Origin: Isoetes taiwanensis
Lineage: Eukaryota; Streptophyta; Lycopodiopsida; Isoetales; Isoetaceae
Assembly: GCA_021234155.1 (NCBI GenBank)
Contig: JAJEKV010000005.1
Location: 28,511,617 to 28,575,616 of the forward strand
Reading direction: 5' to 3'
Length of the DNA stretch: 64,000 nt
The notes under the pieces are model-generated. The model saw only the letters and a program-made list of their open reading frames with translations. It had not been told where the DNA came from and did no database searches. Position numbers and translations under genes: made by a program. Shown here piece after piece: positions 46,234-54,964 of this stretch; the first letter of the stretch is position 1; each line of letters opens with the position of its first letter.

Positions 46234-49200
46234 ATGGAAATCGACAATTCTGGAGCTCCTCAGAATGTGGAGACAACGGCTAGCGCACCGCAAGGCACAG
46301 GTATGTCATCTACTTGCATTGTTTTGTTTGGTCTAAATGGTTGCCACCGCCATTTTGATATCTTAGCCTCTTGGTCTTGTTGTTATAAATAAAGCCAGCG
46401 CCATTTAGATGCCTGGTAGCTTCCTTTAGGGTCTTGTAGTTGACAAATGGCGCCATGGCGCCATTTGGATGTCTGAGCTTACTTTAGGAGTCTATTAGCT
46501 TACTTTAGGATGCCTATTAGCTTACTCTTCGGTCTTGTTGTTTGCAAATAGCGCCACCGCGCCATTTAGATGCTTGGTAGCTTCTTTTAGGGTCTTGTAG
46601 TTGACAAGGCGCCATTTGGATGCCTGAGCTTACTTTAGGAGTCTATTAGCTTACTTTAGGATGCCTATTAGTTTACTCTTCGGTCTTGTTGTTGTCAAAT
46701 GGTGCCACCGCGCATTTAGATGCCTGGTAGCTGACAAATGGCGCCATGGCGCCATTTGGACGCCTGAACTTACTTTAGGAGTCTATTAGCTTACTTTAGG
46801 AGTCTATTAGCTTACTTTAGGATGCCTATTAGCTACTTTAGGTTTTTGTTGTTGCCAAATGGCGCCATAGCGCCATTTGATGTCTATTAGCTTACATTAG
46901 GGTCTTGTTGTTGGCAAATGTATTTGCAATAAGAAGCATCAGTCCAGTGCATAAACACAGAAGCATTCACATACGTATAAGCAATAAGAACCAATCTACA
47001 TGTGTTGCTTCTCTTTGTGTTGCATTCGAACTGCTTCCATGTGCATTCAACTGCTTCCATGGGCTTATGCACTGAACTCGGATGCAAATGGCGCCATTTG
47101 CACGGTAAATGCAGTGCTTGCTTGTTAAAACGGGCGACTAGGCAAATGGCGCCATGGCGCCATTTGCATCCGAGTTCAATGCAGAAACACAGAAGCACAC
47201 ATATGTATCAGCAATAAGAACCAATCTACCAACCAAATGGCGTCATCGTGCCATTTGCTTGGTAGATTGGTTCTTATTGTGTTGCGTTCTGTAGTGCACT
47301 CTCCTACGATTTGCAGGTGCCTCTACCCAGTCAGAGCCACTCTCCTTCGAACCATCATCCTCGAATATTGCGAAGGGGAGGGGCTCAGACTGGGTGGAGG
47401 CCTCTGCGACCAAACGCAAGGAAATGCATTCGAACTGCTTCCATGTGCTTATGCATTGAACTGATGCAAATGGCGCCATGGCGCCATTTGCTTAGTCGTC
47501 TAGTCTGCCTGCTTGTTTCAACCAGAGTTATTGATGCCTCTTTGTTACTGATGCCTCTTTGTTGCAGCTGTATTGCGTCCGGAAACACAATTTCAATCCG
47601 ACCAGACTATCATGCTGACAGACAGGAACTGGTGCATGGAAATAATGCGGGTGAGCACCTCTGCTCCTACAGGCTCGAAAGGAGACTGCAGAAGAGAGCT
47701 CTGCCTGCTTATAAAGGAGACAACCCCTGAATCAGCCGGAATTTACCAACCGGGTATCTTGGTCAACATGAAGATGGTTACCAAGAGCGGTCGCGATGAT
47801 TGGATCTGGGTGGTCTGTGAGGATACTATGCAGCAGAGAATAATTGTCTACTATGTGGACTGGAAGCTTTATGATCCCACTGTAATGTCTGCTAGTATTG
47901 CAAATGTAGCTGGTTCGGCGAAGAAGCAAGGCTGGGCGCTGCCATCATACAACAGCTTTGAAGAAGCTGACATCAAAGGTCCACAAGAAATCTTGAGGGG
48001 CTTTATGATTCTTCGCAATCGTATGAACGAGTCGAAAAACTTGCCTTCATTCATTGTCAAGACATTAGCCCAGCAGAAACTACCCGCCATTGTGGACACG
48101 GCCTGGCTAAAAACAGTTAGCAGGAAGAAGACAAGAGAAACTAAGGAGGCAGCTGCAACTGCAACCGAAAAAGACTCCTCATCTGCTACTGAGGATGTTG
48201 GCCAGGAAACTGAAGGAAAGGCGGCTGGCAAGGGGAAAGTTAAGAGAAAGGATCACGAAGATCCTAAGAAGGAAAAGAAGGAAAAGAAGGAAAGGAAGGA
48301 AAAGAAGGAAAAGAAGGAAAGGAAAGAAAAGGAAAGGGACGGGAAAGGACAGAAGGAAGGAAAGGCGGGACAGGAAAAGGAGGGAAAGGAAGGGGAGCCA
48401 GAGGAAATGGAAGGGAAAAAGAAGAAGAAGAAGCACAGGCCAGATACCTCTAAGAAGGAGAGGACACCTAAAAAACAAAGGAGAGAGACTCAGACTCCTA
48501 GTCCTGCTGGAAGTCCAAGACAGAAGGAGAGGAGCGACGAGCAGGCCAGAAGTGGTGGTGAGATTGCTGCAAGCCCATCACATATCCAGGATTCTGCAGG
48601 CACACCGGCCAAAAGGGTCACCACCGAGAAGCCCAGGGAGCGCAGGCTTACATTAAGAATAGCTCAGCACTTGCTCGAGGTGCCTGCAAATCTTAAGGTG
48701 GAAAGATCAGAAGAGGAGAAGACAGCAGAGAACACGTTACAGAAGAACTTTGACCACCGCCATCTTTTTCCTCTGGGCATCACATTCATAAAACGAATAA
48801 ACGTGTTCAGCCTATATCAAGGGCCTGCAAATCTGACATCTAGGCCAAGAAATATGGAGCACGTGAAGACCTTAGTGGAATCCCTTCAAAGAGACCCACA
48901 TCCGGTGTTTACTCCCGCGGACGTGATTCCATTCAATCCCCTCACAAAGAAACTGCACCCTTGGAAAACTGAGGATGACCTCATGGGGATGCACTATTAC
49001 ATAGTGAATGGCAATCATTCTGTTATGGCCGCTCAGCTTGTATGTAAAAGACTCGGCACAACAAAGTCCCAAGAACAAATGGCAAAGATTTATGAGTATC
49101 AGAATTGCCGAGTCTTGTCTGGCACGGTCAACGAGCAAGAGTGCCTGCAGCTCAGTTGTGAAGTCAATGATATCGCTGCCAAGACTATCTTCAAGGAGCC

Positions 49201-51544
49201 TTACATTGATAAAATAATCCACCTGCGGCAACAATATGCTCTTTGCGGGAAGCCTGATCCATCGGGACACGGGCAATCACACTCAGAACCATACAAGGTA
49301 CATCGTGTTTTAATTGTTGGCAAGATTAGCAAATGGTGTCGTGGCGCCATTTCCTCATGAAATGGCGCCATTTCCTCACCAAATGGCGCCACAGTGCCAT
49401 TTCATAATCATTTGCATTGAAGACTAACTTCTTCTTGTTTCCAGCGTTATCTAGCTTTGGCTGAAGTTACCATGCGTGGTAAGCAACCGAAAGATTTCAA
49501 CCAGTGGGTCTTCATGCCAGAGGATATTTTTCAGCTATTCATGTCCCTATGAAACTTGTGGAAATCTTGCAAGCTAAAAGATAATAAGGGACAAACTATT
49601 ACCTGTAACTGGGCAAAAGAGTGTGACTACTTCAATCAGACCTACCTGAGGTGCATGAGGGGTCTCGACTATGAAAACTGTCGGATTTTGTTCCAGGAAG
49701 TGCTGGATGGAAAGACCTATGTGAAAGTCACCACTGATTATACAGGTAAGCAATTCTTCAAGACAAGGACAAAGACACTACGATCTATATCGTTCTTGAA
49801 GAAGGAGATTTTTGAATATGTGAAGGATAATTTTTCGAAGAAGTTCACATCCTTCACTGATCTCAGTACTGCCGTGGCGGGCTTCGAGGATACCGACTTG
49901 ATTTCCATGGCACCTTGCATAGTAAGTGGATTGAAGTTGGAGTGACCAAGGAAGGAGTTTTCGGTAACGTGCCACCTGCCTTGGCAAGATTTATACGCAA
50001 TGCTGTCTTGCAGAGAGAGGATACTGAAGACTTCCGTTGCGAAGTTGAACTAACAGACAGCATGGGGCAAGTTGTTTGCACTCCTGTACCAGCATCCTTG
50101 ATAGTCCTGGACACTAGAGGCATAACTCCAATGTGGGACACAACCACACTATCTAACTTCTTTAATACAACTGTAAAGAACACCACAGCTGATTCTTTTT
50201 GGATAGTGTGCTTTGCAAGGCCAGAGCATAATTTTTTGATTTCATCTGTGTTGGATAATCTGGATTCCAGATCCAGAGTTTTTATTGGCATGTATGAGGA
50301 CAAATACAAGAATCCGCCTGTCACAGGAGTTCAGGTGCCATTTAGATGCCTGGTAGCTTCCTTTAGGGTCTTATAGTTGACAAAGCACCATTTGGATGCC
50401 TGAGCTTACTTTAGGAGTCTATTAGCGTACTTTAGGATGCCTATTAGCTTACTCTTCGGTCTTGTTGTTGTCAAATGGTGCCACCGCGCATTTAGATGCC
50501 TGGTAGCTTACTTTAGGGTCTTGTAGTTGACAACATGGCGCCATTTGGATGCCTGAACTTACTTTAGGAGTCTATTAGCTTACTTTAGGAGTCTATTAGC
50601 TTACTTTAGGATGCATATTAGCTACTTTAGGTTTTTGTTGTTGCCAAATGGCGCCATAGCGCCATTTGATGTCTATTAGCTTACATTAGGTGCATAAACA
50701 CAGAAGCATTCACATACGTATAAGCAATAAGAACCAATCTACATGTGTTGCTTCTCTTTGTGTTGCATTCGAACTGCTTCCATGTGCATTCGAACTGCTT
50801 CCATGGGCTTATGCACTGAACTCGGATGCAAATGGCGCCATGCCATTTGCCTAGTCGTCTGGTCTGCCTGCTTGTTAAAACCAGACGACTAGGCATGGCG
50901 CCATTTGCATCTGAGTTCAATGCAAAAACACAGAAGCACACATATGTATCAGCAATAAGAACCAATCTACCAACCAAATGGCGCCATCGCGCCATTTGCT
51001 TGGTAGATTGGTTCTTATTGTGTTGCATTCTGTAGTGCACTCTCCTACGATTTGCAGGTGCCTCTACCCAGTCAGAGCCACTCTCCTTCGAACCATCATC
51101 CTCGAATATTGCGAAGGGGAGGGGCTCGGACTGGGTGGAGGCCTCTGCGACCAAACGCAAGGAAATGCATTCGAACTGCTTCTATGTGCTTATGCATTGA
51201 ACTGATGCAAATGGCGCCATGGCGCAATTTGCTTAGTCGTCTAGTCTGCCTGCTTGTTTCAACCAGAGTTATTGATGCCTCTTTGTTACTGATGCCTCTT
51301 TGTTGCAGCTGTATTGCGTCCGGAAACACAATTTCAATCCGAGTTGGTTCAGGAGATCGCTCAAGAGTTTAAAACCGACCTCCGCTTCCAGACTTTCGCC
51401 ATCCTAGCGCTCCAAGAGGCTGCGGAGGCCTACCTGGTGGCACTCTTTGGTGATGCCAATCTTTGCGCTATCCACGCAAAGAGGGTCACCATAATGCCAA
51501 AGGATTTAGCCCTCGCCCGCAGGATTCGGGGAGAGCGTCCTTAG
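46234..51544 (+). CDS. Histone H3 variant without canonical tail (exon 1 + distal exon)
   Basis: Exon 1 is proposed as 46234-46300 ([20 protein letters not shown], then GT and one leftover base before GTATGT). The frame is open upstream, so an earlier start cannot be excluded. The distal exon 51309-51544 follows TTGTTGCAG. With the leftover G it gives [11 protein letters not shown] and then the H3 histone fold: [53 protein letters not shown] and a TAG. The fold spans the end of alphaN through alpha3, with the signature H3 C-terminus nearly intact. The predicted protein is about 100 residues against about 136 in canonical H3, so the Lys-rich tail is replaced by a short S/T/A/Q-rich leader. Phases agree exactly. 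Between the two exons lie the ParB-like exons, so the two products would be alternatives of one locus. Could also be a dead fragment, but the H3 exon has no stop or shift. Confidence 0.6.
46401..47601. repeat. Direct repeat D, copy 1 (intron plus exon start)
   Basis: About 1.2 kb, from GCCATTTAGATGCCTGGTAG to CAATTTCAATCCGA, matches 50337-51342 in direct orientation. It consists of tandem subunits of about 165-190 bases (GGTAGCTTCCTTTAGGGTCT, GAGTCTATTAGCTTACTTTA), hairpins carrying GGCGCC palindromes, the 3' splice site TTGTTGCAG and the first 33 coding bases of the following exon. Copy 1 has three subunits, copy 2 two. The right border is the codon after QFQS. Confidence 0.95.
46440..47495. 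repeat. GGCGCC-palindrome array within intron 1
   Basis: Paired motifs AAATGGCGCCAT + GGCGCCATTT occur at about 46447, 46739, 46860, 47146 and 47469, with single or degenerate units at 46610, 47088 and 47238. Several sit at the centre of larger hairpins. One is 47212-47279, where AATAAGAACCAATCTACCAA pairs with TTGGTAGATTGGTTCTTATT. Another joins GAACTCGGATGCAAATGG (about 47076) to CCATTTGCATCCGAGTTC (about 47160). Confidence 0.9.
47568..50334 (+). CDS. Large protein with ParB/sulfiredoxin-like motif and Lys-rich linker
   Basis: The exon 47568-49297 (576 codons, no stop) follows TTGTTGCAG and is in phase with exon 1 at 46234-46300. It encodes an N-terminal part ([20 protein letters not shown]), a very Lys/Glu-rich linker of KEKKERK units (about 48262-48450), and a second globular part. 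That part has [34 protein letters not shown] and [20 protein letters not shown] (about 48985-49045). The last resembles the I.DG.HR..A motif of ParB/sulfiredoxin-fold proteins. The intron 49298-49444 has GT/AG ends. The next exon (from 49445, [14 protein letters not shown]) carries one TGA at 49550 where TGG is expected and a one-base shift near 49900. It then reads [17 protein letters not shown] ... [16 protein letters not shown] and ends at GGAGTTCAG|GTGCCA. ParB-fold proteins bind CTP or nucleic acid; the function here is unknown. With one stop and one shift it is probably a recent pseudogene or a young allele. Confidence 0.55.
49334..49410. repeat. GGCGCC-palindrome units in the second ParB-gene intron
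   Basis: Three units in a 147-base intron: AAATGGTGTCGTGGCGCCATTT, AAATGGCGCCATTT and AAATGGCGCCACAGTGCCATTT, each followed by CCTCA or TCATA. The flanking exons contain none. Confidence 0.9.
50337..51342. repeat. Direct repeat D, copy 2 (intron plus exon start)
   Basis: About 1.0 kb matching 46401-47601. It contains GGCGCC palindromes at about 50535, 50647, 50830, 50896, 50978 and 51209. The hairpin 50952-51019 is the counterpart of 47212-47279. Here the centre reads GGCGCCATCGCGCC rather than GGCGTCATCGTGCC, so this copy keeps the better palindrome. It ends in the exon start that leads into the histone fold. Confidence 0.95.
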
Positions 51545-51728
51545 CAAATTTTGCAGGATATTTGCATTGTAAATATTTTCTTATATTAAATAAAAATTTA
51601 CTTTTTGTTTTGTATTGAGTACGAAAATGCTGACGTCAACATAAATAAAAGGGATAAAAAGGATCTTTAAAGTTTCATTTCATTTGTTCATATCTGTTTC
51701 TCTTCCTTCCTCCTCTCTTCCAGCGCCC
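51545..51728 (+). promoter_or_regulatory. Intergenic stretch with poly(A)-signal and TATA-like motifs
   Basis: After the H3 stop codon, ATTAAATAAAAATTT (about 51585) can serve as polyadenylation signal. Then TGACGTCA (about 51630), a perfect CRE/bZIP-type palindrome, and ATAAATAAAAGGGATAAAAAGG (TATA-like) precede the ATG of the next ORF at 51729. This suggests an independent transcription unit downstream. Confidence 0.4.
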
Positions 51729-53104
51729 ATGGCTGCCCCCGACCTACTTGCATAGTACCAGGATGGAGAGCATTGGGATCCGCAAGTGCCCTTCGACCTG
51801 TTACGACCCTTTCTATGTCAGCGCCTTGACCTCATCATTAATATGCAGCGGCACCCAGATTATGCCGGATTCTTAGAGTTTTATACGGAGGAGATGCTTC
51901 CTCTGTGTATTCCTCTTGGGGAACCTCCCCAGTTGTATTTAGAACGGGATGTGGTCCGGGATATGCTAGGGGGTGACATCCACGCATATGATGTATTGAA
52001 GGGAAAGCTTAGATGGGGCAAACAGCTGCCCGTTGTGCAGCATCAGGGGCGACAATATCTTGAAGTTGCCTTTGCCCTAGCCATCCTCATGGATCAGTAC
52101 GTTGAGGATGAGACATTGCCAGTAGAGAAAGGCAAACTTCCTGAGTCTTCCGAGGAGGAAGACGATGAGCACATAGGCATGGGTGACTTCACCCGTTGGA
52201 AGCAGTTGGCAGAGGAGATGCCACCACGTCGCGAACAAGCTGCACGCTTGTCCGGGCTAGACGCCCTTCCAGTTGTGTATCACCAAGGTCAAGAATATCT
52301 TCTCTTGGATGATATCATGTGGACCTATCACATGGTGGCCGGGTTTAAGCGCCGGCGCAAGGACCATGTACTCTATGAGTTAGCGGAGTACTGTATGGAT
52401 GACTTCATCGACTTCGCTCCTATTGACCTTCCCCGGGAGGTACAGCAGCTACTCCAATTCCACCAGGAGACCATAGAACCAGCCGAGACTTTGCTACGGC
52501 TTCAGGAATTGGTGATGCAGGATCCGCCATCTCAGCCTTCACCAGATGCCTTTACAGCTATGGGACCTCATGTCCCAAATATTAATATGGTCGAAGTTCC
52601 CTCCGGCTCGGATGAGGAGGAAGAGGATCTATACCATAATCTGGCTCATTTGAAGGAAGAGCAGCAGGAACTCAAGGAAGAAGAAGTCCCTATGGACTTG
52701 GATAAGGAGGTTGCCACATCAGAGACCCCGCAAGGGAAGGTATTGGGAAACCACCTTACTCGCTTCGCAGGGGCAAGTTCTTTTTATAGCCCGAGACTTA
52801 GGGCCGGAGGCTGAAGCTTCATGGTGGGCCCTCCATGCTCTTTCCACACTGGCAGGGCACAAGACGCTTCCCTATCGTACGTTCACTTATGTACTCGTAC
52901 GACGGGATCTCGCCCTGACGGCCTTGGGACAGGATATTGCACCCTGGATGAGTATGAAAAACGGCCCCATTGGCTGTTGCCTATCCGCCAGAGGTTGCCT
53001 CCATTGCGGCTGCCACCGTAGACCCAGGGGTGACTCTGTTACGACATCGACCGCCGCCGCCACCTCCTCGGCCTATGGACGAAGGGGAGGGACCTAGTTC
53101 CTAG
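51729..53104 (+). pseudogene. Unrecognised ORF X, acidic C-terminal region, frameshifted
   Basis: From the ATG at 51729 (MAAPDLLA) a TAG follows after eight codons (51753). The frame then runs open to about 52735 and carries on in two other frames to a TAG at 53102, implying about two or three small indels. Visible features: FDLLRPFLCQRLDLIINMQR, then PLGEPPQLYLERDVVRDM. Two similar segments, LPVVQHQGRQYLEVAFALAI and LPVVYHQGQEYLLLDDIMWT, suggest an internal duplication. An acidic stretch SGSDEEEEDLYHNLAHLKEE is followed by LGPEAEASWWALHALSTL and a Pro-rich end. I do not know this family. Its position on the same strand 3.2 kb upstream of gag raises the possibility that it is an extra ORF of the chromovirus, but it has its own promoter-like upstream region. 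Confidence 0.4.
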
Positions 53105-53549
53105 ACATTTGTATTACGCATATTTTACTGCGTATAATTGTAAAATTTTGGACGTGGCATTTTCGTTACACATTTATAATATATGTGTCATTTTCTTATG
53201 ACCCATTATTGTGTTAATGACTACAATTAAATCGTTTTTCTTCCATGATACTTCCTTGTATCTATTACAGTTTAGAGTATAAGAAAATTGTGTAATGTTC
53301 TATATTCATTCCTACCGTCTTGCAGACGAGGGACTCGAAGAATATGAAGAAAGAATTACCAACCAAAGAATTACCAACCAAATACGAAGGGATGATCCAG
53401 GACCGCCTGATCAGGATTATGGCCAGCGGTATGGGGAGTACCCGAAATGGGACGAAGGTTACGAGGTAGGGGAACCCGTAGAGCCAGGAGAGCCCTATGA
53501 TCCAGAAAAGGGGTTGGAAGTAATTAACATTCTCAGAGAACGGGTCTTT

Positions 53550-54463
53550 GGGCAAAAGTATGCTGGTGGGGTGCAAAAGCACGCGTCCGGACGCATGCTT
53601 TTAGCACCCCTGCTTCCTGCTTTTTTTTTGGTGCTGGTGGGTGCTCGTGGGTTCGTTTTTTTACACCCTTCATTTGTTAAGAGGATTCTTCAGCCAAGAA
53701 TCGTTCCACATTGCTCGAATTTTTCATCAGATTAGCATCGATTTCATTAGATTGGAGTTTGACTAGTGCGCAGAAATGACCCAAACTCCAAATTGGCATG
53801 TGAATCTCCAATTAGTTGCTCAATCCATCATATCTTTTCATAAAACTTATCCACCAAGGTAGGATTGTCATTTCGACCATATTCAGCCTAAAAGCCCCAT
53901 CTAATTTTGCTTAAATTGGGCTGACTTAAGAGATTTCTCATCGTTTTTTACAAAAACACATTTGCGGGAATGGTTTTTCTTTAATTTTTCACTCAATATC
54001 CCAAATTAGGTTCTGAAATTTTGCACGTAGGATATGGGTGCATGGCCGATTATGAAAATCTGAAAAGCCCCAGCTGATTTAGCTTAATTTGGGCTGAATT
54101 AAAAAATTCTTCATGTGTAGCAAAAAGCTTTGCAAAGAATGGTTTTTCTCTAATTGCTCACACAATATCCCAAATTAGGTTCTGAAATTTTGCACGTAGG
54201 ATATGGGTGCATGGCCGATTATGAAAATCTGAAAAGCCCCATCTGATTTAGCTTAATTTGGGCTGAATTAAGAAAATTTGTTACGTTTTACCAAAATTCT
54301 TTGCGAAATGGGTTTTCTCTAATTGCTCACTCAATATCCCAAATTAGGCCCTGAAATTTTGCATGTATGATCGAATTGCATGGCCGATTATGAAAAACAA
54401 AAAAAAAAGTGCTGGAAAGTGCTGGGTGCTGGGTGCTGCCTACCCACTAGCATACTTTTGCCC
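53550..54463. mobile_element. Non-autonomous DNA transposon (MITE-like) with TIRs and 4-bp TSD
   Basis: The ends GGGCAAAAGTATGCTGGTGGG (left) and, as reverse complement of the right end, GGGCAAAAGTATGCTAGTGGG form terminal inverted repeats of about 21 bases with one mismatch. CTTT flanks both sides (53546-53549 and 54464-54467). The interior has no transposase. It holds a 169-base tandem repeat of just over three units and an inner GC-rich CACGCGTCCGGACGCATG palindrome close to the left end. It is inserted in the coding frame of ORF Y. A 3-bp TTT duplication with a slightly longer right TIR would be the alternative reading, closer to PIF/Harbinger habits. Confidence 0.85.
53870..54400. repeat. 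169-bp tandem repeat within the MITE-like element
   Basis: AATATCCCAAATTAGG occurs at 53995, 54164 and 54333, exactly 169 bases apart. The full unit includes TTTTGCACGTAGGATATGGG, GCATGGCCGATTATGAAAAT and AAAGCCCCATCTGATTTAGC. A partial fourth unit precedes the first. Confidence 0.95.
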
Positions 54464-54964
54464 CTTTGAGGACCTGAAGCAAACTCTTCGTCGCACATGG
54501 GACTATCGGGATATGATAAGGCATGAAGCATTTGCTGACGCCAACGATCACTTGTGGCAGATCTTCTATGCACCAAGGAGGCTTTTTAATCTCCTTATCA
54601 TCAGCCCCACGTACGACTACCAACCTGTTATCATCCAGGCCTGGGCTCGCTACAAGTTAGTGAGAGCTGTACGGGAAAGCGTTCGCTACTCTATCTTGTA
54701 CCCCTTCGCGAACCCCTAGGCCTGGTCCACTCAGTTTTGTTTTCTATGTTATGTGTGACTTGAAGAATTGCTCAATGTAAAGTGTCTACCCCTGTATGAT
54801 ATAACTTTAGTTGTAAGTGACTTTCAATGTAATGACTTTCAATCTAATGACTGTGATAATAAATACCTTTTCTATTGTACTCTTCTATCTATTCTTTTCT
54901 CTGAATACTATCCAAAATGACATTCTTTGTGAGACTTCATGTCACTGTAGTTCTGCTTATACCT

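Larger units (their letters stand above)
53326..54719 (+). pseudogene. Unrecognised ORF Y, interrupted by a DNA transposon
   Basis: The exon starts after CTACCGTCTTGCAG and reads DEGLEEYEERITNQRITNQI, a Tyr/Asp/Pro/Gly-rich stretch (PPDQDYGQRYGEYPKWDEGY), then INILRERVF up to 53549. At this point a 914-bp inverted-repeat element is inserted. Reading resumes at 54468 with EDLKQTLRRTWDYRDMIRHE and ends YSILYPFANP with a TAG at 54717. Taking out 53550-54467 (918 bases) leaves one uninterrupted frame of about 160 codons. There is no start codon in the exon, so it is a downstream exon, perhaps of ORF X. AATAAATACC near 54860 could be its poly(A) signal. Family unknown. Confidence 0.5.

Noticed and set aside
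47243-47479. Minus-strand frames at 47243-47479 and 50681-51160 as a repeated small gene
   Set aside because: They exist twice only because the direct repeat exists twice, and they run through GGCGCC hairpins and antisense of splice sites.
48179-48478. Minus-strand Leu/Phe-rich frame as a membrane protein
   Set aside because: It is the antisense of the KEKKERK linker; AAG/GAA codons read backwards give CTT/TTC.
47568-50334. ParB-like gene as bacterial contamination
   Set aside because: It has GT-AG introns, a shared first exon and palindromes in its introns, and lies between plant repeats.
46401-51342. The 1.0-1.2 kb direct repeats as LTRs of a retrotransposon
   Set aside because: They do not begin TG or end CA, have no primer-binding site or polypurine tract beside them, end inside a coding exon, and contain tandem subunits with different copy numbers.
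51309-51544. Histone-fold exon as CENH3 (centromeric H3)
   Set aside because: Loop 1 is not lengthened and the C-terminus [21 protein letters not shown] is of the canonical H3 type, not the CENH3 type.
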